In this document: piece by piece, positions 22,830-33,799 of the stretch | Numbering within the stretch: position 1 is the first letter of the stretch | Layout of the letters: the number at the start of each line of letters is the position of its first letter | Source of the DNA: Gambelia wislizenii | Taxonomy: Eukaryota; Chordata; Lepidosauria; Squamata; Crotaphytidae | Reading direction: 5' to 3' | Assembly: GCA_030847615.1 (NCBI GenBank) | Contig: JAUMIR010000001.1 | Span: 180,253,001 to 180,317,000 of the forward strand | DNA length: 64,000 nt | The notes under the pieces: model-generated | Told to the model about the DNA's origin: nothing | Seen by the model: only the letters and a program-made list of their open reading frames with translations | Database searches by the model: none | Program-made: the position numbers and the translations under genes

Positions 22830-24085
22830 AATCCCAAACTAATGGCACTACCTTTCTTGTGGTGGTAGGATTGCATGCTTCTGTGAGGCCACAGCTTATG
22901 CCGACTGTAGCGGAGCTGCTGTAGGGTCTCCCATGTCAGACAGGCTTTTGCTGAGAAGCCAGACTAAATGTGCCAAACAGCTCCTGGGCAGCAACAGTGG
23001 CAGGGGTGACACTGGTGGAGGAACTCAAAGAAACAGCAGTCGTGGCACCGATGCTTATTGGTGCTGTGCAGAAGGAGGCATGGTACATCTCCTTTTGAAT
23101 ATGCTTTACCACAAAAACCCTATGATGAGACAATCCAAAATGAAAGAAAAGATAGTGCCAGAATATGAAACTTCCAGGTCAGATGGCACACAACAAGCTA
23201 CTGGAACACAGCAGGGGATAACTATGAGTAGCGCTGTGGCTAATGACTCAACTGTTAACGTGCTCAGAGGCAAAAGGAAAGTCCAAAGCTGCACAACACA
23301 TATTATAGGAACATGGGATGAGAGAACCATGAATCAGGGGAAGCTAGACATAATAAAACAAGAAATGGAACATATAAACAGTATATGATTACAGCTACTT
23401 GAATTTTATATGCACAGAAGTGGAAAGACTTGGGGACTCTGTCACAAGTTTAAAACCCCAAAGAAGTCGCTTCACTCTGGGAAGGGCTGTATGTCATGTG
23501 GCTGGATCGAGGTCACTACAGGGTGCCAGTGAAGACAAGCCCTTTGTCTTTTTTCCATTTCTTTCTTTTACTCCTATTAGTTGTGTTATGTAGTTGCCTT
23601 ATATGTTGTTTTATATGATTAATGGAAATATCTTTTTTAAAAAAGAAATTAGAAGAAGACTAGGACTTGGAAAGGCAGCTATGAAGGAACTAGACAAGAT
23701 CCTGAAGTGCTAAGATATATCATTTAATACTAAAGTTAGGATTGTCCATGCCTGGATATGAAAACTGGACAGTGAAGAAAGCTGATAGGAAGAAAATCAA
23801 TCCATTTGAAATGTGGTGCTGGAGAAGAGTTCTGTGGATACAATGGACTGCTGAAATGACAAACATGTGGTTCCTAGAGCACAGAAAAGACAATAATGCT
23901 TGGTAAGGTAGATGGCAGTAGTAAAAGAGGAAGACCACATTCCAGATGGATAGACTCAGTCAAGGAAGCCACAGGCCCGGGTCTGCAAAACCTGAGTGGG
24001 ACTGTTGATGATAGGGTAACTTGGAGGCCTCTCGTTCATAGGGTTCCCGTAAGTAAAAGTTGACTTGATGGCAGTTACCAACAAC
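22830..24085 (+). mobile_element. BovB (RTE) LINE, internally deleted, both ends present
   Basis: The left part carries a 5' region also found at 30795-30950 (CTCCCATGTCAG, AGCCAGACTAAATGTGCCAA). It then has the endonuclease start IIGTWDERTMNQGKLDIIKQ near 23305-23365. After about 250 bp of unclear sequence the C-terminal part resumes at about 23645 (LGLGKAAMKELDKIL, then FEMWCWRRVLWIQW) and runs to the 3' end TTGACTTGATGGCAG near 24060-24085. Most of the endonuclease and all RT catalytic motifs are missing. Confidence 0.85.
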
Positions 24086-24136
24086 AGAAAATCCCAAACA
24101 GAGTAGAACAATTAAATTATAGAACAGAAGCCAATA

Positions 24137-24662
24137 CAGTCATCCCTTCACATTCGTGGGGGTTGGGGGCAGACATCCCCCACGAATGTGAAAAAAATGC
24201 AAATAAAAAATGAGTCTGCGGGCGAGCGGCTTTCCACCCCAGTCCCTTCCCAAGACAGCGTTGGGCTTCTTGAGAAGCCCCTCACTTGAGAAGGGACTGG
24301 GGTGCAAAGCGGGCAGGAAGGAGGCTTCCCACCCCACCGTCCCAAGGCACTGACGGGCTTCGGGAGAAGCCCCTCGCTGCCTTGTGAAGTGAGTGGGGTG
24401 AAGCAGGAGTGCGCCAGCTGCTTCCCACCCCGCCTTCCCAGGGCAGCGACAGGCTTCGTGAGAAGCCCCTCGCTGCCTTGGGAAGGGAATGGGGTGGAGC
24501 GCAAGTGCGCCAGTGGCTTCCCACCCTGCCTTCCCAGGGCAGCGATGGGCTAAGCCCTTCACTACCTTGGGAAGGGAGGGGTTGTTGAGTGGCGGGGGAG
24601 GCGGCTTTCCGCGAATAATCGAAACCACAAATGCAAAAGTCACGAATGTGGAGGGGCAATTG
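24137..24662. mobile_element. Tigger-like MITE, 526 bp, with tandem-hairpin core
   Basis: TIRs are CAGTCATCCCTTCACATTCG at the left and CGAATGTGGAGGGGCAATTG at the right, with TA outside both ends. The GC-rich core (about 24235-24590) holds roughly four units of about 92-96 bp. Each unit contains GAGAAGCCCCTC (near 24272, 24364, 24460; degenerate near 24550). Each unit is itself an inverted repeat, for example 24433-24449 against 24470-24486. Open frames of 118-177 codons across it are products of the repeat. Confidence 0.85.
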
Positions 24663-25123
24663 TAGTTACACAAATGCCTTATGTTTAAATGAACCTTCTC
24701 TAGTCATGATTAGCTAGAGATTTAGGTTATTGTGTTTTTAATATTTGTCATGCCTACAATGCTTGGTAATGTTGCTCTCTGCTGCTTGTCTTGATTTAGA
24801 AAAAATATTTTCTTCTTCTTCTTCTTTATTTATATGCCACTTTTTCACCAAGACACTTTTTCATCAAGGTAACTTACACATCAAACTAGACATTGAAAAT
24901 GACAGATACTTGAAAACTAGTCAATTAAAATTAATGTGAGCTTATTTTTGTAATTATTAGCTGAACAACTAGTATAACATTGACTGAGGGGGGAGAAGTT
25001 AAAAACCTATGTAATTTGTTTGTTTACTCTAGCTCAGTGCAATCAGTATAGATCATCTTACTGGCCTCTTTATCTGGACAGCCAGATGAAGAACCAATAA
25101 GGCTATACTGGACAACTAATATA

Positions 25124-25504
25124 TAGTTGGCCCTCCACATTTGCTGGGGTTAGGGGTGCAGGATCCCTGTGAAAGTGGAAAACGACAAATATCTCTAGGG
25201 CCTCCCAAACCATATTTAACACACAAAAAAGTATGATCTGCAGGTTCAACTACTGTGGATGCCTTCAAGCTGGCGGGGTCCATTGCAAGGCAGAAGTGTG
25301 GGGCTTGCAGGGCTGGCCTCCACCTCCGCTGCTGCCTAACACCATTTTTGTTACAGACTTACAATCCTCATTGCATTTTTGCAGTCTCCTGAGGTTTGCA
25401 GTCCCTAATAAATATGGCAAAGGACAACAGCAGAGGTGGCAGCAAATAATCCATGAATAATCAAATCTGCAAAAGTTAAACTTGCAAATCTGGAGTGCTG
25501 ACTG
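25124..25504. mobile_element. Tigger-like MITE, 381 bp
   Basis: Left TAGTTGGCCCTCCACATTTG and right CAAATCTGGAGTGCTGACTG form imperfect TIRs, with TA outside each end. The core has GGGGTTAGGGGTGCAGGATC near the left TIR. Non-coding. Confidence 0.7.
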
Positions 25505-25599
25505 TATCTTGCATCTGAGGAAAATGAAATTACTGTATCTGCCAGTATTTCTCAGGAAACAAGAAGTGTGAAACAAGAACTTTATATATGAAAATGATG

Positions 25600-27300
25600 T
25601 CAGAAGCACGACCACCCCCTCCGCCGCCACCACCACAAAAATAAAAATAAAAATACATATATCAATGATTTATTATTGCCACAAACGATTATTGTTCTCT
25701 GGTGATCCAGAGTTCCTTTCAGCATAGATACATCTGGATTCAGTATTGTGACAAATGAAATAGAAACATTTGTTTTAAACTGCACGAATTGAGTGATAAG
25801 GACATGCTCTTGTAAGTAAGTGCCTCAGCTTATTTTATCATACATCTATGATGAAATGGCATGACAGGTGGTAAAATTATCATTATTGTTCAGCATGATT
25901 CAAAGACTTCACCATGGCGACATTTTGGTCTGTTGTGTATATTCATAAAGCCCTCTTTAAATCCAGTAGCTTTTGAAGTGTTTGCTCATGCCACCAAATT
26001 AGAAGCTCTCTACTCTTCCTAGAAAACACCTATCTATTGTAAAATCAGAAGCTGTCAGATCCAATGGGGTTAACTTAATTTAATTTAGGTGCTCTAATCT
26101 GGAATATACTGGAATTGAAAAAGCAATATTTAGTCATAGATGATTATTGTGTGACAAAGCAGAAGCACTAAAGCCTTGCAGTGAAACGTGACAAAACTGT
26201 GAAATGTGACTATATGATAGTATATGATTGTATCTTCATTGTAAAGACAAAGTAAAAGATGTCTTCACTGCACTGTTCTTTAAAAAGATGTGAACAATGT
26301 AGGTGTTATAGCCATTTGCTCCTGAATAACTCCAATGGGAATACATAATATTGTTCACTTGTGTGCAAATGATGGAATGCAGCCTTAATGAGATAATATT
26401 TTTCAAGGCTTTTTTTTTTTTAAAGTAGCTCCAGTGGAGTAAAGATTGCACCAATGCTTCTCAAGCAGGAAAAATGCACTTTGTAGAAAGCCATAGTAGG
26501 TTATATATTGTGAGCTTTTTAATACCTCAGGGGGGTGTAATCTAACCTTCCTATCTTCAAGACAACCCTTTTAGAAATAACTTTTTAAAATACTTGCTAA
26601 GGATGTATTCCCAAGCAATTCTCTAGAAATTAAGTTCTTTATTGAAGTCATTGGAGATTATGTCTGTGCACACAGACTGGTGCAGGGTTTTGTTTTGTTT
26701 TAAAGGGAACCATTACTCTGTCAAACCAGGGAAACCAAAACCAGGGTATTATTTGTTGTGACACTTCCATTGTGGATTGCCCTCCTCTTGAAGCCCTGAT
26801 TGGTGTTGATGCTGCTTCTTTACTGACACCAGGTTAAAACATGACTTTTGATCAAAACCTTGGGGGCCTAATGGTTTTGCCAAAATCTGTTCAGGTTTTT
26901 AAACTTTTAAAATTTGATTTAGTTGTTAAATTGTTTAGTTATATTTTAGACTCTTTAAATTACTGTTATTGATTTTTTTTGTATATTAAAAAGAATATTA
27001 GTTTATTTTTAATACCACCCTTAGATCTTGCAATATAGAGTGGGATATATAGATATCCAGTAGCCAGGGCTTCTAGTCCCACAACCTCTGGGGAGTCAAG
27101 GCTGGGAACCATTAATCTAAAATGTCAAAGAAGACAATCCAGCTGATTTCAGATCTGGGAAAAAGATGGCACTAGTAACATTCCCTAAAAAAAAAAATCC
27201 AACACATTAAAAGTACTGTATAATTGTATCATATTGCTGCACTCTACCATTGTATGAAAAAAACAAAGCCCTTCCACCACTTCTGCATGTTGTAGTGATT
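25600..27300. other. No gene recognised
   Basis: Intronic sequence. A GGGATATATAGAT-like motif with ACCACCCTTAGAT near 27010-27055 may be the remains of an L2-type 3' end. Nothing else supported. Confidence 0.45.
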
Positions 27301-27311
27301 TGTCCTGAGTC

Positions 27312-27535
27312 TGAGAAGTTATCCACATTATACAAATAATCCAGTTTGAAACTGAATTATTTGCCGTGGCTCCTTCCTATGGAATCCTGGGATTTGTAGT
27401 TTGGTGAGAAGCCAGCACTCTTGGGCAGAGAAGGCTAAAGACCTTGCAAAACTACAAATCTCAGAATTCAATTAAGAAGAAGCCATGGCAAATAATCCAG
27501 TTTCAAACCTGATTATTTGTGTAGTGTGGATTTGG
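27312..27535. mobile_element. hAT-like foldback MITE, copy 1
   Basis: The element is a long imperfect palindrome: ATCCACATTATACAAATAAT and CCTATGGAATCCTGGGATTT on the left pair with AACTACAAATCTCAG and ATTATTTGTGTAGTGTGGAT on the right. An 8-bp repeat CCTGAGTC lies at 27304-27311 and 27536-27543, fitting a hAT target duplication, though part of it may belong to the terminal repeat. Non-coding. Relatives at 52968 and 63600. Confidence 0.75.
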
Positions 27536-27539
27536 CCTG

Positions 27540-27770
27540 AGTCAGTTTTACTCTCCTCTTCTCACTTTCCTTCTTTCCCCCCAGCTTACTTCAGTTGCTG
27601 CAAACTCAGTTTAAAGTGTAAAAGTAGTTTCCATCCAATTAACTCAACAAGGGAAGAGGAGGGGGTGGGAAGTTTCTCTTCTCTGTAGGCTCAGGCAAAA
27701 GCAAACTGCTGAAGCCTCTCCTAGTTTGTGAGTTCTTCCTCATTAATAACTTTTCCCATAATGTTTCCAC
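27540..27770 (-). repeat. Unclassified dispersed repeat, copy 3 (reversed)
   Basis: Reverse complement of the family at 9636 and 12796: GTGTAAAAGTAGTTTCCATC, CCAATTAACTCAACA, AGGCTCAGGCAAAAGC and TTAATAACTTTTCCC occur in inverted order. It abuts the hAT-like element at its left. Confidence 0.6.
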
Positions 27771-27884
27771 CCGTCTCCCACCAGTGAGAAAGGCTGCAAC
27801 AAGGAACTGCAACAGGGACCTGCTTCTGATGGTTGCTGTCTCACCTGCTGGTGGGAATGGGATGGAGACATCCTCCTCCTTGTG

Positions 27885-27978
27885 AAGTCAAAGGCTTTCA
27901 CAGCCAGCATCCATAGATTTTCCTTGGGGTTTTTCCAGGCATGGCCTCACAGCCCGGAAAAAAACCAAGGAAAATCTA
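27885..27978. mobile_element. Penelope-like terminal mini-insertion, 94 bp
   Basis: It begins AAGTCAAAGGCTTTCA and continues ATAGATTTTCCTTGG, as at the left end of the larger Penelope-like copy (33107). It ends with the inverted form CCAAGGAAAATCTA, so the two halves fold into a hairpin with arms of about 28 bp. The 8-bp repeat TCCTTGTG at 27877-27884 and 27979-27986 is a likely target duplication, so this tiny unit looks like a complete insertion. Confidence 0.7.
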
Positions 27979-27999
27979 TCCTTGTGCCACAATTGCTGT

Positions 28000-30160
28000 C
28001 TGAATGGATCTCCTTTGCCCAGTCCAGCAGCTGGCTCTCAAGGTAGACTGCGGACTGCTGGCTGGTGAGGTGGACTGTGACTATATAGGATTAACAAATG
28101 CACAGCAATTACTGATCTATAACTCTAGGCTATGAGTCTGAAGCTGCAACACTGAGTACCAGCCAATATCTATCATCTACTTATAGTGGCTTTACTTGCA
28201 ATAAAAATGGAATGCAGTATTGCTCATCTGTAGATAGCCTTATTTCCTATGAATTTGTCTAATCTTTCTCTTTAAAGATGTGCAAGCTTGTGGTCACCAC
28301 AACATCTTGTGACACAGAATGCCATAGTTTAACTATGTCCTATATGCAGATGGGCTCCTTCCGTTGACAGAGGCTGAGTTAAACTCCAAAACATAGAATT
28401 TAGTATAATTTTAATTAATTCTTTGGTTTTCCCCCTTTGATACAACTCACGTTGAAATGAATGAAAATTATTTCTTTGACATTTTCTGATTAGTAGTATT
28501 CATATAACATATATTAGGAAAGTTTCTAATATGTGATACTAAGCTTGCCTTCTCAGTGTTTGCCTTGCAACCTTTTATTCTGCATTCTTTTTTTTTCCTC
28601 TTAGGGCTGCTATTGGCTTGGCTTCAGGCAGTATTATTGTCTGAGAAATTATAACAATATTATTGGCTGATAGTGTATGCAGTGCTGAATACTCATGTAG
28701 GCTGTTACCGAGAAATGTTGAATCCCCATTTCCTTTTAAATTATTATTTTTTATTTGCAGGGTGAACAGTCTAGGTCTCAGTGACTTAATATAAAGAAAC
28801 AGTTGGTTAAGTGATTATCTATTACAACAATACTTAGATTCCAGAATTACTTCTTTTTTCCTTCCATTCTCAGGCACACATGCCCTGGGAGTATAATAAT
28901 AAGCTTTGTAAAATGCAGCCCATCTGGAGCATGTATTCTGCATGAATTTTCAAAATTACTCATTTAGTTTATGCCACATGATATGAAACTTCTAGTTTTG
29001 TGATCTGATCTATTTATGGCTGGTTCAATATTGTAAAGAGCCTTTAGGCTCAAATGAATAGGAACATGCAAAACTATAATACCTAGTATTTGTATAAAAT
29101 GTGTTTGTTTGCCTCACTAATTCTTATTCACTTTGTCCCCCCTCCAAAGTATCAGCATGTTAGAAGAAGGTATCAACATGTTAAAGGAAGAGTTATTAAA
29201 TTAGGTTGGAGTGACAACCAAGAGTAATTCTAATAAGACTACAATTGTAACACAATACGGGTAATGTAATGTAAATTAATATAATGAAACCACAGTTGCA
29301 TTCTTACCAGCACTTGAGAGGCTTAGTAACAATTTTCTAAGACAGCTTGGTACAGCTGAAACAATAACTGTTGATTTGGTGCATTGCTTTATCCAAGTTT
29401 CAAGCAGCTGGCATTGCTTAAGAAAGCATGAAGAGGCTGAGGTACAAATAAGTAATAGATGTTTAATTGCTTTCTGTTTTCTTTTTAAAAAATGGAAACA
29501 AATAGCTTTATTTGACAGATGTAACATCTTTTGATTGGTGTTTCCAAAGAAAGCTCTGTGAGTGAGTTCTGTTCCTTTTGAAAATCTAAGATCTAATTAG
29601 TTTTAAAAAAACCTGCCTACATTCATACATGCTTGGTGTGTCAGGTTACATATATGCAAATCTCGGGAGATGCTGTGCTTTTAGAATATTTCATATGAAG
29701 AAGTATTTATAGAGTACAATACTTTGATTTTTTCAGTGCATTGAAAGTTTCGTAGCATTTTAAAAGTCAATTATAGGTGGTTTAAAGTTTCCTTATGGAG
29801 GTGTGCTGAATCAACTTGGCACTCTGGGGAAGTCGTGATAGAAGTCCTCAAAACAAAATGATGAACATGTCCTTTAGAAAGCCCCAGGCAACCACAGCAA
29901 GTATAATTTTATCAGCTCTCTTAGTAAAATTGTTATGTTGGTGTGTTCTGTTCTTGCACTGTTTCCCAAATGTGAAGGAATCATCAGTGGGTTTGCAAGA
30001 ACAATGTGTGCAAGTTACAAGGATGCCAGCCAGCTGTGGGAAATATGAGTGATGCAAAAAGGGAGGGGGGAGTTTCACGTCCAGGGATAGACTCAGCAGA
30101 GTGATGCACAATGCAGCAGTAATTTGTGAAAAACTTAACTGGTTCAGACTTATGATAAAC
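28000..30160. other. No feature recognised
   Basis: AT-rich intron with no coding, RNA or repeat signal that I can support. Confidence 0.5.
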
Positions 30161-30345
30161 CATCATGAAAGTAATGAGTGGTGTGTTTTAAGTTAACCAC
30201 AGCTTGTTATATTGGCCAAAGTGGGAAAATGCATGGCTTATCTTAACAATAACGATGAAGTTGTCGTGTTTTATCTAACCATAGTTAAAATTAAGCACGA
30301 TGTAGGTTGTAACACTAAACTGTGGTTATCAAAAAGGAAAATGAA
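30160..30345. repeat. Possible foldback repeat
   Basis: TTAACCACAG at 30191 and CTGTGGTTAT near 30320 form a short inverted pair around a segment with repeated TTAACNATAGTTAA-like motifs. It may be the remains of a DNA transposon. Confidence 0.3.
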
Positions 30346-30794
30346 AGCTTCCAAACTACCTCATGGCCATGCCAGAGGAGAGGAAGAGGGGAGCACGTAA
30401 GTCTAAGACACAGTACGTACAGCTCGCTGTCATCATAGTAAAACAGCCTCCCTCATGCCCTTTAGGTAATTTGTACTTCAATCCATCAGTCCCAGTGACA
30501 ATGGCAAATTGTCAAGAATCCCCTGAGGCATATTACAAAATGTTTGGATAGTGTTTGGTTGAAAAATATTGTTGCAAACATAGCTTATTGTGACTTTGTA
30601 ACTTCCCCATTGCTCTGATACTGTCAGTAATAAAGTCAGGTTATAGTAATTCCCACATTCCTGAGGCAATAAAGGATCAGATCCTAACATTCATACAGCA
30701 TCACAAAACACATCCCAAAGTGTTTAGTGTTTTGTGGAAGAGTATATAGCAATGCAAATAGAAGGTGAATATTCCTCCCCCCGCCCATGTATAG

Positions 30795-32412
30795 CTGCAG
30801 CCCACCAATGGCAGTACGTTTCCATGGGGGTGGGATTTTGTGGTCCTGTGAGGCAAGAGGCTATGCTGCTCATAGAATCTCCCATGTCAGGCTTTGCTGA
30901 AGAGCCAGACTAAATGTGCCAAACAGGTACTGGGCAGCAGTAGAAATAAATCAGCAGAAACAGATGGCATACCAGTAGAACTGCTCCAAGTCACAGAGAC
31001 AGAATCTACTCTAGTTCTACCTAAAATCTGTCAGCAAATGTGGAGAACCAGGATGTTCCACAGCTTGGAAATGCTCAATATATGTTCCAATCCCCAAGAA
31101 AGGGGATATCAGGGATTGCAGTAACCACAGGACCATTGCATTAATTTCCCATGCAAGCAAAGTGAAGCTCAGAATTCTATGAAGACTTTTACCATATATG
31201 AGTGACAAATGCCACATGTCCACGCTAGGTTCAGGAAAGGAAAAGGCATTAGGGATCATATTGCACACATACATTGGCTAATGGAGCTCACCAAAGAATT
31301 TCAAAAGAAAATCACCTGGTGTTTTATAGATTATAGCAAAGCCTTTGATTACATAGCTCATGAAAAACTATGGATCTCTCTTAAAGAAAGGGGTGTGCCA
31401 CAAGCTTTTATTGTCCTGATGGACTCAGGACAAGAAGCTACTGTCAGGACAGAATATGGTGAAACAGAATGCTTTCTGATTGGCAAGGGGGTCAGGCAAG
31501 GTTGCATTTTCTCACCCTATCTGTTTAAATGGTATGCTGAACATATCCTATGTGAAGCAGGATTAGACTTGGAGGAAGGACACATGAAAATAGGAGGAAG
31601 GGACATCAACAATTTAAGATATGCAGATGATACTATACTATTAGCAGAAAACAGCAAAGACTTAGAATGATTACAGAAGAAAGTCAAGGAAGAAAGTGGA
31701 AAGGCAGGTTTACAGCTGAATATTAAGAAAACAAAAATAATGACCACAGATGATTTACATAACTTTAAAGTAGACAATGAAGACATTGAAAGAGTTCAAG
31801 ATTTTCTATACCTTGGCTCAGTCATTAATCAGAGTGGAGACTGCAGTGAAGAAACCAGAGGAAAACTAGGACTTGGAAGGACAGCTATGAAGGAACTAGA
31901 CAAAATCCTGAAGGGTAAAGATATATTGTATACTAATGTTAGGATTGTCTATGCCATTGTATTTCCCATTTCTATGTATGGCTATGAAAGCTGGGCAGTG
32001 AAGAGAGGTGATGAAAAGAAAATCCACTCATTTGAAATGTGGTGCTGGAGAAGAGTTCTATGGATGCCATGGACTGCTAAAAATAAAACAACAACAACAA
32101 ACCCAAATAAATGGGTCCTAGAGCAAATAAAGTCTGAACTGTGCCTGGAAGCCAAGATGACTAAACTGAACCGGTTGTACTTTGGCCATATCATGAGCAG
32201 ACATGAGTCAATAGAAAAGACAATAATGCTTGCTAAAGTAGAAGGAAGGAAGAAAAGAAGAAGACTGCATTCAAGATGGATAGACTCAATCAAGGAAGCC
32301 CTTGCCCTGAGTCTGCAAGACCTGAGCAGGACTATTAATGATAGGGTGATTTGGAAGTCTTTCATTCATGGGTTGTCATAAGTTGAAGTAGACTTGACAG
32401 CAATTAAAAGTT
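30795..32412 (+). mobile_element. BovB (RTE) LINE with internal deletion; RT preserved
   Basis: A 5' segment (30795-30950) resembles that of the 22.8-kb copy. It is joined directly to the RT at about 30955 (AETDGIPVELLQ), so the endonuclease is deleted. The RT and C-terminal region run to 32381, and the 3' end has AGACTTGACAGCAATTAA near 32390-32410. BovB is the RTE family known for spread between squamates and ruminants. Confidence 0.93.
30955..32381 (+). pseudogene. BovB reverse transcriptase ORF, few disabling changes
   Basis: One frame carries, in order, DGIPVELLQ, CFIDYSKAFDYI (RT block with the first catalytic Asp, near 31325), GKGVRQGCIFSPYLF, NNLRYADDTILLAE (YADD, 31620-31631), NIKKTKIMTT, FLYLGSVINQSGDCS, MYGYESWAVK, FEMWCWRRVLWMPW and YFGHIMSRHESIEKTIML. 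The frame is open from 31209 to 31667, broken by TGA at 31668-31670, and then open in the same frame to 32381. Additional stops lie between 31122 and 31209. The protein lacks its endonuclease and is not functional. Confidence 0.93.
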
Positions 32413-32419
32413 GCTGCTT

Positions 32420-33094
32420 GAGGCAAACATGGTTTCTGCCTCAAGCAGTATCACATAGTGCCAGCCAGTCAGCCTGCCAAGTCAAGGTGCTTCTATGTAA
32501 ACACAGCCATTTTGAGTCAATTGGATCATAGTACCAAAAGTCAGCCATTTGGGGTATTTAGGGACATGAAAAGGAAAATCCTGCAAGCTGCTTTTCTCCC
32601 CTACCCCAGTTAGTAACATTTACTGCCCTTTACTGCCACTAATCTGCTGCAAAAAAGGGCATTCCTCACTTGATCAGAGGCCAGCCTTGTTTTTGTGGAA
32701 GAGATGAGGGCAATATTTACTGCATTTCTCATACTTGACAAGAGAGTCTGTCTCAACACACTGCCTCAGCCTGCCAGGAAACTGCCAGACTCAATGACAG
32801 TGCTCTCTCCTCCAGTGCAAGAGCAAGACAAGGCATATTCTGCTTTTGGTCAATGTTTGAATAAAGCTATTGTCTTTCCCCTTTGTGAAGCAAAGCACCC
32901 ACATGCAATATGTCAAGCACAGAAGGACTGGCTAACTAATCAAAAAGATGCAAACCACCAGCCAGCATGTCTGCTACTTGAAAGTTCATGCAACAAGGAC
33001 AGGGCTGCCATAGTTTACCAACAAAAATTGCAGAATTTGTACAATTTGCACACAAAACATTCCTACAAATGCAAAAACTCTCTTGAGAACAAAA
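32420..33094. other. Intron segment with an unassigned 148-codon frame
   Basis: The frame at 32695-33141 (+) has scattered cysteines but no family signature that I know, and its last codons run into the Penelope-like element. I treat it as chance. Confidence 0.4.
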
Positions 33095-33106
33095 TGTTTT
33101 GTCTAT

Positions 33107-33782
33107 GTGAAGTCAAAGGCTTTCATAGCCGGCATCCCTAGATTTTCCTTGGTTTTTTTCCGGCTGTGAGGCTGTGTTATAGAAGAGTTTCTTTCTGACG
33201 TTTCACCTGCATCTGTGGCTGGCATCTTCAGAGAATTGTAGGGTAGGAGTGTGGAGAGGTTATGTAAATTTGTGTATTTGAATGGGTAGTTCCTGGGGAA
33301 AGATATGCAAGGAGGATTAGTGTGTATTTGGCTAATGGTTGGTTAATGGCCCATTATCTGCTGGAAATCTCCCTGTCCCTGGGTGAAGTTCATTTGTAAG
33401 TGTTGCGTTCTGATTTTAGTGTTCTTCAGGACTGGGAGCCAAATTTTGGTTACTTTTAGGGTTTCTTCTTTCCTGTTGAATTTGTCCAGGTGTTTGTGGA
33501 TTTCAATAGCTTCTCAGTGCATTCTGACATAATAGTTGTTGGCCTGGTCCAGAATTTAAGTGTTTTCAAATAACATTTTGTGTCCAGGTTGGTTTATAAC
33601 ATGTTCTACTACTGCTGATTTTTCTGGCTGGCCCAGTCTGCAGTGTCTCATGTTCCTTGATTCGTGTTTGCACACTGCGTTTAGTGGTCTCTATGAAGAT
33701 GCCAGCCACAGATGCAGGTGAAAACGTCAGAAAGAAACTCTGAACACAGCCTCACAGCCTGGAAAAAACCCAAGGAAAATCT
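33107..33782 (-). mobile_element. Penelope-like element fragment with GIY-YIG endonuclease
   Basis: On the minus strand (about 33690-33415) the translation gives ETTKRSVQTRIKEHE, then after a frameshift EKSAVVEHVINQPGH and AIEIHKHLDKFNRKEE. These are hallmarks of the C-terminal GIY-YIG endonuclease of Penelope-like retroelements. The ends are inverted copies of one sequence: GATTTTCCTTGG and TCTTTCTGACGTTTCACCTG on the left, and CAGGTGAAAACGTCAGAAAG and CCAAGGAAAATC on the right. A 12-bp repeat TGTTTTGYCTAT (one mismatch) flanks it at 33095-33106 and 33783-33794. The RT domain is absent, and the endonuclease is frameshifted. Confidence 0.88.
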
Positions 33783-33799
33783 TGTTTTGCCTATCTTAC

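Noticed and set aside
24140..24673. 177-, 125- and 118-codon overlapping frames on the minus strand
   Set aside because: They lie in the tandem GC-rich core of a MITE and repeat the same words in three frames; repeat artefacts.
32695..33141. 148-codon plus-strand frame
   Set aside because: No recognised family; its end runs into the Penelope-like element, so it cannot be an intact old gene.
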